Source of the DNA: Clostridia bacterium
GTDB taxonomy: Bacteria > Bacillota > Clostridia > Oscillospirales > Acutalibacteraceae
NCBI GenBank assembly: GCA_017382915.1
Contig: JAFNZJ010000067.1
Span: 1 to 25,545, forward strand
Length of the DNA: 25,545 nucleotides
Direction: 5' to 3'
The notes beneath the pieces are model-generated. The model searched no databases. It was not told where the DNA came from and was given only the letters and a program-made list of their open reading frames with translations. The position numbers and the translations under genes were made by a program. Below, piece by piece: positions 7,838-14,779 of this stretch (the stretch's first letter is position 1; each line of letters begins with the position of its first letter).

Positions 7838-8911
7838 TTATGCTTCGCTTGATTTCAGCATCTCTGCACGGTAGTAGGTAATAAGTGCATCAATAACCTC
7901 ATCAAGGTCGCCGTTTAAGATTTGCTCAATTTTATAAAGGGTCAGACCTATGCGGTGGTCGGTAACACGACCCTGTGGATAGTTATAGGTGCGTATACGC
8001 TCACTGCGGTCACCGGTACCAACCTGTGCGCGGCGCTCACCCGCAATGGCTTCATTTTGCTTTTGCATTTCGGCTTCTAAAAGTCTACTTCTAAGCACCT
8101 TCATAGCCTTATCTTTATTCTTATGCTGACTGCGTTCATCCTGACATTCAACAACCACACCTGTGGGCAGGTGGGTAATACGAATAGCAGATTCAGTTTT
8201 ATTAACATGCTGACCACCCGCGCCGCCTGAACGGTAGGTATCAATTTGAAGGTCGGCAGGGTTGATTTCAAAATCAACCTCCTCCGCCTCGGGCAGAACG
8301 GCAACGGTTACGGTGGAGGTATGAATACGACCTGATGTTTCGGTTTCGGGCACACGCTGAACCCTATGCACGCCGCTTTCATACTTAAAGCGAGAATAGG
8401 CGCCGTCACCCTCAATCATAAAGCTTACTTCCTTTATGCCGCCAAGCTCGGTTTCATTTATATTTAAAACCTCCATCTTCCAGCGGCGTGATTCGGCATA
8501 CATTGAATACATACGCATTAGTGCGGCGCCAAAAAGGGCGGCTTCTTCACCACCTGCGCCACCACGAATTTCAATAATAACATTGCGGTCATCGTTGGGG
8601 TCACGGGGTAAAAGCAAAACCTTAAGCTCTTCGGACGCCTGCTCCATTTTTTCTTTAGATTCTAAAAGCTCCTCTTCAACAAGCTCTTTGAAATCCTTAT
8701 CCAAGCCGCCTGCGTCAAGCATTTCTTTGGCTTCGGTAGCGGCATTTTCAGCAGCCACATATTCACGGTACTTTTCTACAATAGGGGTAAGGTGCTTATG
8801 CTCCTGCATCAGTTTTTTATAGGTGTTATTGTCTGAAACCACCTCAGGCTTCATAAGTTCTTCACCAATTTCATTATAGCGGGCTTCAACCGCTTTAAGC
8901 TTATCTAACAT
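7838..8911 (-). CDS. prfA: Peptide chain release factor 1
   Basis: Recognises UAA and UAG in the ribosomal A site and triggers peptidyl-tRNA hydrolysis. The 357 residues match RF1. Visible motifs are the codon-recognition tripeptide Pro-Glu-Thr (188-190, in RVPETETSGR; the PxT class defines RF1 rather than RF2's SPF) and the GGQ loop RSGGAGGQHVNKTES with Gln234, the residue methylated by PrmC. The C-terminal GTGDRSERIRTYN and DHRIGL blocks are canonical. It follows the DUF951 gene after 17 bases, with GAAAGGG before the ATG. No prmC gene is present in this window. Confidence 0.97.
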   Translation of the reverse strand: MLDKLKAVEARYNEIGEELMKPEVVSDNNTYKKLMQEHKHLTPIVEKYREYVAAENAATEAKEMLDAGGLDKDFKELVEEELLESKEKMEQASEELKVLLLPRDPNDDRNVIIEIRGGAGGEEAALFGAALMRMYSMYAESRRWKMEVLNINETELGGIKEVSFMIEGDGAYSRFKYESGVHRVQRVPETETSGRIHTSTVTVAVLPEAEEVDFEINPADLQIDTYRSGGAGGQHVNKTESAIRITHLPTGVVVECQDERSQHKNKDKAMKVLRSRLLEAEMQKQNEAIAGERRAQVGTGDRSERIRTYNYPQGRVTDHRIGLTLYKIEQILNGDLDEVIDALITYYRAEMLKSSEA

Positions 8912-8928
8912 ACATTAAACCCTTTCTG

Positions 8929-9108
8929 TTATTTAGCTATAATAGTTTTTATTCTTTTTTCTATCTTTGAGCGGGGTGCCATAACCTCATGCCCGCAACC
9001 GGTACATTTTATTTTAAAATCCATACCAACGCGCAGCACCCTAAAGGTGTTTGCACCGCAGGGGTGTGGTTTTTTCATTATAATGGTATCGCCAACATTA
9101 ACATTCAT
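8929..9108 (-). CDS. DUF951 family protein, 59 aa
   Basis: A small basic protein of the DUF951 (YyzM-like) family, usually about 60-65 residues, of unknown function and often encoded next to translation genes. Reading from ATG 9108 gives MNVNVGDTIIMKKPHPCG, the family's KKPHPCG block (12-18), then FKIKCTGCGHEVMAPR (31-46). Cys17, Cys35 and Cys38 with nearby His could bind a metal. A GGATGGAG ribosome binding site precedes the start, and a good promoter lies at 9137-9165. It is the first gene of the operon leading into prfA 17 bases later. Recognition is from the motif alone but is quite specific. Confidence 0.88.
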   Translation of the reverse strand: MNVNVGDTIIMKKPHPCGANTFRVLRVGMDFKIKCTGCGHEVMAPRSKIEKRIKTIIAK

Positions 9109-9136
9109 AACCGCACTCCATCCTTTCTATCCTAAT

Positions 9137-9165
9137 ATTATACCCCAAATTATGGCAAAATACAA
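9137..9165 (-). promoter_or_regulatory. Sigma-70 promoter of the DUF951-prfA operon
   Basis: On the minus strand, -35 TTGTAT (9165-9160), a 17-base spacer and -10 TATAAT (9142-9137). It sits about 28 bases before the DUF951 start and is back-to-back with the ATPase promoter at 9210-9238. Confidence 0.75.
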
Positions 9166-9209
9166 GGGCATAACAGGTTATATTTTAAAATACAATATAT
9201 ACTTTATTA

Positions 9210-9238
9210 TTGCAAATATTTACCTTTTATAGTATAAT
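9210..9238 (+). promoter_or_regulatory. Sigma-70 promoter of the ATPase-rsmA-ybaK operon
   Basis: -35 TTGCAA (9210-9215), a 17-base spacer and -10 TATAAT (9233-9238). It lies about 48 bases upstream of the ATPase ATG, with no hairpin in the short leader. Confidence 0.78.
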
Positions 9239-9286
9239 AACTGTGTGTTTGTATAAAATCTAATTGCCTTTAGGGGGATTTTTATA

Positions 9287-11893
9287 ATGATTTGGCATAG
9301 CGCTGATATTTCTGATGTAACAAAAGAGCTTGGTGTAGATGAATCGGTTGGCCTTTCGGCTGCCGAAATTCCTGCAAAGATTACCTTTTACGGTGAAAAT
9401 AAGCAGACCCACACCGAAAGACCCAATATTTTAAGTAAAATATTAAGGCACCTGGCACAGCCCGTTGATATTATTTTGTTGGTGGTTGCCGCAGTAGTTT
9501 TTGCCGTTAATATTATTTTGGGCTCTGACCAATGGTACATACCAATAATTATTTTTGTTTTGCTTGCCCTTAATGCCACCGCCGATGTTTTAACCGGTCT
9601 TAAGGCAAACAATGAAATGGAACAGCTTAAGGGCAACATTGCCCCCAAGGCCACCGTTTTGCGCGATGGTGAGCTGCAGCAAATAGCGGCATCACTTTTA
9701 GTGCCGGGTGACATTGTTGTTTTAGAGCAGGGCAACTACATACCCGCCGACGGCAGGCTGCTTGAAAGCTTTTCACTTACCTGTGATGAATCGGCCGTTA
9801 CCGATGATGCCGCCCCAACCGAAAAGCAGGCCGACTTTTTACCCGATGATATGGTGGAGATTAAAGACCGCAAAAATATGGTGCACGCAGGTTGTTCGGT
9901 GCTATTTGGCAGGGGTAAAATGGTGGTTACCGACACAGGACTTAATACCGAGCTTGCCCGCAAAAATGCCATTACCCAAATAACCGAGGGCAACGACATA
10001 CCGGTAAAGAAAAAGCTTATTGGTATTGGTCGTATATCACACATTATTGTGCTTATTACCTGCCTTGTAATATTTATTGCAGGTGTTTTGCGTGACCTTG
10101 GCACCCATGATTTTACCGCTATGGTATTTAATATGCTGCTTACCGCCGCCGCTTTGGCGGTTGCCGCCATCCCTGAGGAGGCAGCCCAAGCGGTTGATAT
10201 TGCGCTGGGCTTTGGCGCACACCGCATTTTAAAGCACAAAGCGGTTATTAAAAATAATGACGCAGTTGAAACCTTAGGTCATGTTTCGGTAATAATATCT
10301 GATAAGACAGGTACCCTTACCAAAAACCGTATGAAAATGACCATGCTTTATGATGGCACCGCCCTTTGCGACCTTAACCTTGAAGCACCGGGCGAAAATG
10401 CAGTTACGGTTATACGCACCGCCGCCCTTTGTACCAATTCCGATTTGGAGCTTTTAAAAAGCGGTAAAAAGCAGGCCGTGGGCGACCCGACCGAGGCGGC
10501 CATTATAGGCGCCTGTATGGAATACTGCGGTATGGGTAAAAATGATATTGAAAACATCTACCCCCGTATGGCAGAGGTGCCGTTTGATTCCACCCGCAAG
10601 CTTATGAGCACCATAAATATGATAAACAATAAGCCCTTTGCAATTGTTAAGGGCTCACCCGACATTTTACTTCAGTTTTGCACCGCAGGTAACCTAAAGG
10701 GTGCGGCTGAGGCCACCAATGAAATGAACAAGCGCGGACTTAGAACCATTGCTGTTGCCATTAAGGCTTTGGATGAAGTGACCGCCAACCCAACCCCCGA
10801 AAACACCCAGTGTGATTTAACTCTGCTTGGCGTTTTTGGTATGTCGGACACCATAAGCCGCGAAACCACCGCCGCCTTAAGACAAAGCGAAATGGCAGGC
10901 ATACGCACCGTTATGATAACGGGCGACCATGTTATTGCCGCCGAAACGGTAGCAAAAAGTCTGGGCATTATGCAGGAGGGTCAAAAGTCGGTTACAGGTG
11001 AAGAGCTTGCCGCAATGACCGATGAGGAGCTTGCCGATGAAATTTATAACATTGCAGTTTATTCGCGCATTAGCGCCGAGGACAAGCTTAGAATAGTAAA
11101 CACCTTTAAGCTTAAGGGCGAGGTTGTTGCCGTTACGGGCGACAGCGTGGATGACGCCCCCGTATTAAGGGCTGCCGATGTTGGCTGTGCAATGGGTGTT
11201 ACCGGCACCGATATTGCCAAAGGCAATGCCGATGTTGTGCTGCTTGAGGACAGCTACATTTCGGTAGTGGGCGCTATAAGAGAGTCGCGTGGTATTTTCT
11301 CAAATATTAAAAGAATTGCATCCTTTGTTATAAGCTGTGCCGCAGGCGAGCTTATGCTAATGCTTTTTGAGGTTTTGGTTTTTGGTCTGCCAGCACTTAG
11401 CGCACCCGCACTTCTTTGGCTTAATCTGGTGGTTGGCTTTGGGCTTGGTATTGGCCTTTGCGCCGAAGGTTCGGATGAGGGTGATATGCTTATTCCCCCC
11501 AGACCCATTAAACAAATATTCTTCAGCCGCAATTATATTGTAAGCCTTCTTTTACAGGGCGGCTGGCTACTTGTTCTTGGACTTATATCATACGCTATCG
11601 GCGGCTCTGCAACGCTTTTTGTAAGCTTGGTTATGGCCGAAACAATGCTGGCATTTTCACTTAGGGCAGAGCGCTCAATTTTAAAAACAGGCATACTTAC
11701 AAATAAGGTTTTACTGTCTGCTTTAGGCGTTTCGGTATTATCAATTATTCTGCTTGTTTGCACACCGATTAGTGGAATTTTTGCCCTTGGCGGAATAACC
11801 TTTGGCAAGCTTATTTTGGCTATGCTTTTAGGCTTTGTGCCGCTTATTGCAAGTGAGGCTTACAAGTTTTTTGAAGGTCGCAAACTAAAATAA
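9287..11893 (+). CDS. Divergent cation-transporting P-type ATPase (P2 family)
   Basis: An integral membrane ion pump homologue of 868 residues with the P2 (Ca2+/cation) architecture: N-terminal cation-ATPase domain, M1-M2 (about 58-102), actuator domain, M3-M4 (250-300), phosphorylation domain with the aspartyl-phosphate site DKTGTLT (Asp339), nucleotide domain with KGSPD (455-459), ITGD (544-547) and six C-terminal helices. Several signature residues deviate. The actuator TGES is TDDA (172-175). The hinge GDGxNDxP is GDSVDDAP (618-625). In M5 the usual Asn aligns with Ala685, and in M6 NLVTD becomes NLVVG (713-717). Glu297 in M4 (IPEE) and Glu688 in M5 remain. Calcium specificity is therefore doubtful. 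AGGGGGA precedes the ATG. It leads an operon with rsmA. Confidence 0.9.
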   Translation: MIWHSADISDVTKELGVDESVGLSAAEIPAKITFYGENKQTHTERPNILSKILRHLAQPVDIILLVVAAVVFAVNIILGSDQWYIPIIIFVLLALNATADVLTGLKANNEMEQLKGNIAPKATVLRDGELQQIAASLLVPGDIVVLEQGNYIPADGRLLESFSLTCDESAVTDDAAPTEKQADFLPDDMVEIKDRKNMVHAGCSVLFGRGKMVVTDTGLNTELARKNAITQITEGNDIPVKKKLIGIGRISHIIVLITCLVIFIAGVLRDLGTHDFTAMVFNMLLTAAALAVAAIPEEAAQAVDIALGFGAHRILKHKAVIKNNDAVETLGHVSVIISDKTGTLTKNRMKMTMLYDGTALCDLNLEAPGENAVTVIRTAALCTNSDLELLKSGKKQAVGDPTEAAIIGACMEYCGMGKNDIENIYPRMAEVPFDSTRKLMSTINMINNKPFAIVKGSPDILLQFCTAGNLKGAAEATNEMNKRGLRTIAVAIKALDEVTANPTPENTQCDLTLLGVFGMSDTISRETTAALRQSEMAGIRTVMITGDHVIAAETVAKSLGIMQEGQKSVTGEELAAMTDEELADEIYNIAVYSRISAEDKLRIVNTFKLKGEVVAVTGDSVDDAPVLRAADVGCAMGVTGTDIAKGNADVVLLEDSYISVVGAIRESRGIFSNIKRIASFVISCAAGELMLMLFEVLVFGLPALSAPALLWLNLVVGFGLGIGLCAEGSDEGDMLIPPRPIKQIFFSRNYIVSLLLQGGWLLVLGLISYAIGGSATLFVSLVMAETMLAFSLRAERSILKTGILTNKVLLSALGVSVLSIILLVCTPISGIFALGGITFGKLILAMLLGFVPLIASEAYKFFEGRKLK

Positions 11894-11906
11894 TTTGGAG
11901 TTTAAA

Positions 11907-12764
11907 ATGCTATACAATCTTTGGAATAAAGGCACCATTGACCGCCTTTTAAGTGAAGCGGGTTTTTCATTTAAAAAATCGCTTGGGCAAAACTTTTTAA
12001 CCAACCCCGATGTTTGCCCTGCAATGGCCGCTGCCGCCGCCGATTCTGACACCGGTGTCATTGAAATTGGCCCCGGTATTGGCGTGCTTACCGCAGAGCT
12101 GGCCCAAATTGCCAAAAAAGTGGTTGCCATTGAGCTTGATGAAAGACTGCGCCCCATTTTAGAAAAAACCTTGGCCGATTTTGATAACACATCGGTGATA
12201 TTTGCAGATGTGCTTAAAACCGACCTTAAAAAAATAATTGCCGAGCAGTTTAGCGACTGCAAAAAGGTGGCGGTTTGCGCCAACCTACCCTACTATATAA
12301 CATCGCCAATAATTATGGCTCTGTTAGAAAGCCGTTTGCCCATCGATAACATCACCGTTATGGTACAAAAGGAGGCGGCAGAGCGCCTTTCGGCTGAAAT
12401 ACCCAGTCGCGCCGTTGGTGCCGTAACACTTGCCGCCGCATTTTATGCCGAGCGTGAGTTTTTATTTGATGTACCCAGACACTGCTTTACCCCGTCACCC
12501 AATGTTGACAGTGCCGTTATTCAGTTTAAAATAAAGCCCGATGTCGGCTTAAAGGTAAAGGATGAAAAATTGCTTTTTCGCCTTATTCGCGGCGCATTTG
12601 AGCATCGTCGCAAAACGCTGGTTAATTCAGTATCTGCAGCGGGCGTAGTATCAAAGGATCAAATATTAACCGCCCTTGAAACGCTGGGTATTTCACCTAC
12701 CGTGCGTGCCGAACAGCTTACCTTAGAGCAGTTTGGCGCCCTTGCAGATGAAGTTTTAAAATAG
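11907..12764 (+). CDS. rsmA: 16S rRNA dimethyladenosine transferase
   Basis: Dimethylates two adjacent adenines (A1518/A1519, E. coli numbering) in helix 45 of 16S rRNA, a late step of small-subunit assembly that also confers kasugamycin sensitivity. The 285-residue protein has KKSLGQNFL, the SAM-binding EIGPGIGVLT, an acidic VAIELDERL strand and the catalytic NLPYYITSP motif, with the C-terminal helical domain (FRLIRGAFEHRRKTLVNS). The start is ATG 11907 because GGAG lies at 11897-11900; a longer TTG-started frame would overlap this ribosome binding site. It starts 13 bases after the ATPase stop, so it is probably cotranscribed. Confidence 0.95.
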   Translation: MLYNLWNKGTIDRLLSEAGFSFKKSLGQNFLTNPDVCPAMAAAAADSDTGVIEIGPGIGVLTAELAQIAKKVVAIELDERLRPILEKTLADFDNTSVIFADVLKTDLKKIIAEQFSDCKKVAVCANLPYYITSPIIMALLESRLPIDNITVMVQKEAAERLSAEIPSRAVGAVTLAAAFYAEREFLFDVPRHCFTPSPNVDSAVIQFKIKPDVGLKVKDEKLLFRLIRGAFEHRRKTLVNSVSAAGVVSKDQILTALETLGISPTVRAEQLTLEQFGALADEVLK

Positions 12765-12777
12765 TTAGGAAGATTTT

Positions 12778-13248
12778 ATGTCTATTGAAAAGGTTAGGGA
12801 ATATTTAAGCACCTTTGGTGTGGAAGATAAAATTAAAGAGTTTACAGTATCAAGCGCAACGGTGGAGCTTGCCGCCAAGGCGCTTTGCTGTGAGCCCTGC
12901 CAAATTGCCAAAAGTATGGCATTTGCTATGGGTGAGGGTGCAATTTTGGTGGTTGCCGCAGGCGACACAAAAATTGACAATCAAAAATTTAAAGCAGAAT
13001 TTGGCACAAAGGCAAAAATGCTGCAGTTTGCCGATGTTGAACGACTTATTGGTCACGCGGTTGGCGGTGTTTGCCCCTTTGGTATAAATGACGGCGTTTT
13101 GGTTTATTTGGATAATTCCTTAAAGCGCTTTGAAACGGTCTACCCCGCCTGCGGAAGCAGTAACAGTGCTATTGGTCTTACCCTTGATGAACTTATGCGT
13201 TTTTCAAAATACGAAAAATGGGTAGATGTTTGCAAATTTGCAGAATAA
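12778..13248 (+). CDS. YbaK/EbsC-type aminoacyl-tRNA deacylase
   Basis: A small free-standing editing domain (156 residues) of the YbaK/prolyl-tRNA-synthetase-INS superfamily; members hydrolyse mischarged tRNAs such as Cys-tRNA(Pro) or Ala-tRNA(Pro). Diagnostic pieces are CQIAKSMAF with the conserved Lys (residues 41-49), ILVVAAGD, the GHAVGGVCPFG loop and the closing YPACGSSNSAIGLTLDEL. AGGAAG precedes the ATG, 13 bases after rsmA, so it belongs to the ATPase-rsmA transcript. Exact tRNA specificity cannot be told. No strong terminator follows; only a weak GTGTTT/AAACAC hairpin at about 13274-13288, which overlaps the next promoter. Confidence 0.9.
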   Translation: MSIEKVREYLSTFGVEDKIKEFTVSSATVELAAKALCCEPCQIAKSMAFAMGEGAILVVAAGDTKIDNQKFKAEFGTKAKMLQFADVERLIGHAVGGVCPFGINDGVLVYLDNSLKRFETVYPACGSSNSAIGLTLDELMRFSKYEKWVDVCKFAE

Positions 13249-13276
13249 AATTTTTAAAAACTTACCCCTTAAAGTG

Positions 13277-13305
13277 TTTACAAAACACCTAAAATATGAT
13301 AAAAT
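13277..13305 (+). promoter_or_regulatory. Promoter of the MinD-like gene, with an inverted repeat on its -35
   Basis: -35 TTTACA (13277-13282), a 17-base spacer and -10 TAAAAT (13300-13305), 33 bases before the ATG. The -35 is embedded in a 6-bp inverted repeat, GTGTTT-ACA-AAACAC (13274-13288), which could be an operator or the remains of a weak terminator. Confidence 0.65.
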
Positions 13306-13338
13306 AATTTAAAATTCTTTGGTAAAAGGAAGTAGGTT

Positions 13339-14079
13339 ATGGGCAGGTTGCTAGCAGTCACCTCCGGCAAGGGCGGTGTTGGTAAATCCAGTGTTTCGGT
13401 TAATATTGCGCGCACCTTGAATGAGCGCGGCAACAGTGTACTACTTATTGACCTTGACGCAGGTATGCGCTGTTTAGACTTAATGCTAGGTGTCAGTGAC
13501 CGCTTGATTTTTGACCTTAATGATGTTTTAAATAAAAACAAAACCCTTGAGGAGGCTATTATTAAGGCCAGCAACTATTCCTTTGACCTGCATTTTTTGG
13601 CGGCACCCCTTAAAGAAAAACCCGACCCCGCCGCACTTTATGATTTAATAACCTATGCCTGCACCCGCTACGATTTTGTGGTGCTTGACTTCCCCGCAGG
13701 TGCGGTGGATGACCTTTATAAGGCACTACCCCGCTATGCGGAGGCTTTGGTGGTTTGCAATGCAGATGCCGTATCACTTCGCGATGCAGGTATTATGGGT
13801 GATTCACTTAAAAAACTGGGCCTTATGTCGGTTAGGCTAATACTTAACCGCGTTTCGTTTCAGAATATGCGCCGCGGTATAACCGCCAATATTGATGAAG
13901 CTATTGACGGTTGCGGTCTTCGCCTTATCGGCGTTATTCCCCAAAGTATGGATATTTATGTTTCCTGCTGTTCGGGTAAGGCTATTGAGCCTAAAAGCCG
14001 CGCCGCCAAGGCTTTTGTCAGAATTGCAAAGCGTTTGTTGGGGTATGATATCCCGCTGATGTCTTACAAGAAAATATAG
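13339..14079 (+). CDS. minD: MinD-like septum-site ATPase (ParA/MinD family)
   Basis: A deviant-Walker-A ATPase of the MinD/ParA superfamily, 246 residues, expected to dimerise on ATP and act at the membrane in division-site placement. The N-terminal motif is SGKGGVGKSS (9-18), the switch segment LIDLDAGMRCLDLMLG (36-51) and the Walker B region VVLDFPAG. The DLDAGMRCLD form matches MinD (DADIGLRNLD) better than ParA. The C-terminus (AFVRIAKRLLG) is helical and basic, but a membrane-targeting amphipathic helix is not obvious. No minC or minE lies in the window; the next gene is an MgsA homologue 27 bases downstream, an arrangement I recall from related Clostridia. The minD symbol is by family. 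Confidence 0.82.
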   Translation: MGRLLAVTSGKGGVGKSSVSVNIARTLNERGNSVLLIDLDAGMRCLDLMLGVSDRLIFDLNDVLNKNKTLEEAIIKASNYSFDLHFLAAPLKEKPDPAALYDLITYACTRYDFVVLDFPAGAVDDLYKALPRYAEALVVCNADAVSLRDAGIMGDSLKKLGLMSVRLILNRVSFQNMRRGITANIDEAIDGCGLRLIGVIPQSMDIYVSCCSGKAIEPKSRAAKAFVRIAKRLLGYDIPLMSYKKI

Positions 14080-14106
14080 CAAAGCAAAGAGCAAGGAGAT
14101 GTTAAA

Positions 14107-14508
14107 ATGAATATTGCTATTATAGCAGATGATGCAAAAAAGGAACTTATGGTGCAATTTTGTATTGCCTACTGTGGTGTGCTTAGCAGACACAACCTTT
14201 TTGCAACAGGTACAACAGGCAAGCTAGTTGCTGAGGCAACCGGTCTTGATATAGTTAAGTTTTTAAGCGGTAACCAAGGTGGTTCACAGCAAATCGCCTC
14301 CCGCATTAGTTGTGATGAAATAGATCTTCTCCTTCTCTTCCGTGACCCTATGAATCCCAATCCGCTTGAGCCCGATGAAAAGGTTCTGCTTAATCTTTGT
14401 GATGTGCACAACATACCCGTTGCCACCAACATTGCCACAGCAGAGGTGCTTATTCACGGTCTTGAGCGTGGCGACCTTGACTGGCGTGAGCTGGTTCGCC
14501 CAAACTAA
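14107..14508 (+). CDS. Methylglyoxal synthase homologue lacking catalytic residues
   Basis: The 133-residue protein aligns end to end with MgsA, which converts dihydroxyacetone phosphate to methylglyoxal. The phosphate-binding ATGTTGKL segment (33-40), LSG (53-55), FRDPMNP and NIPVATNIATAE are conserved. By alignment to E. coli MgsA (recalled), catalytic His19 corresponds to Asp8 (IIADD), Asp71 to Ser60 (GGSQQ) and His98 to Leu87 (NPLEPD); Asp101 is kept as Asp90. I infer the protein binds a phosphorylated triose-like ligand but probably does not catalyse the reaction. AAGGAG precedes the ATG. It is cotranscribed with the MinD-like gene, which hints at a regulatory use linking metabolism and division; that is speculation. 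Confidence 0.85.
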   Translation: MNIAIIADDAKKELMVQFCIAYCGVLSRHNLFATGTTGKLVAEATGLDIVKFLSGNQGGSQQIASRISCDEIDLLLLFRDPMNPNPLEPDEKVLLNLCDVHNIPVATNIATAEVLIHGLERGDLDWRELVRPN

Positions 14509-14520
14509 ATTATACTTATC

Positions 14521-14751
14521 ATTGGGCGGGCTATAATGGTTAAGGTTAGTCGAAACATACCTGTTCCGACATAAAATCTTTGATTTTAGGGCAAATTTTC
14601 AAAGAAAATTTGCCCTAAACCATTGCAATGAGTGTAGTGCAAAATCAAATTGTATAATTTGATTTTGCTAAAGCCACTTAAACAGTGGCTTATCGAAACG
14701 CTTTTAGGCGTTTAGACTAACTACAATCATTGTTAAAACGGCTCGCCCAAT
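14521..14751. repeat. Multi-hairpin element with closing inverted repeats
   Basis: This intergenic block consists almost wholly of inverted repeats. The outer ends ATTGGGCGGGCT (14521-14532) and GGCTCGCCCAAT (14740-14751) pair over 12 positions, 8 perfect plus wobbles. Inside, GTTAGTC (14545-14551) pairs with GACTAAC (14715-14721). Within these are hairpins at 14549-14570 (9 bp, one mismatch), 14572-14588 (7 bp), 14585-14619 (up to 16 bp, AAA loop), 14639-14668 (13 bp, GTAT loop), 14671-14691 (8 bp) and 14696-14713 (6 bp). There is no ORF, and no T-box signature even though aspS follows. It may be a non-autonomous repeat or a structured aspS leader. Confidence 0.7.
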
Positions 14752-14779
14752 TAGACTATTGAAAGAGGGTTTTTTCTAA

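Noticed and set aside
8436..8822. 128-residue plus-strand ORF opposite prfA and similar antisense ORFs
   Set aside because: Ser/low-complexity antisense frames are products of codon bias in the real genes.
11895..11906. TTG start for rsmA, and likewise TTG 16620 for the hydrolase
   Set aside because: Both would translate through the visible GGAG/GGAGG ribosome binding sites; the ATG just downstream is correctly spaced.
14509..14779. T-box leader for aspS
   Set aside because: The conserved T-box sequence (GGGTGGNACCGCG type) and an anticodon-specifier stem are not found; the hairpins are unrelated perfect palindromes.
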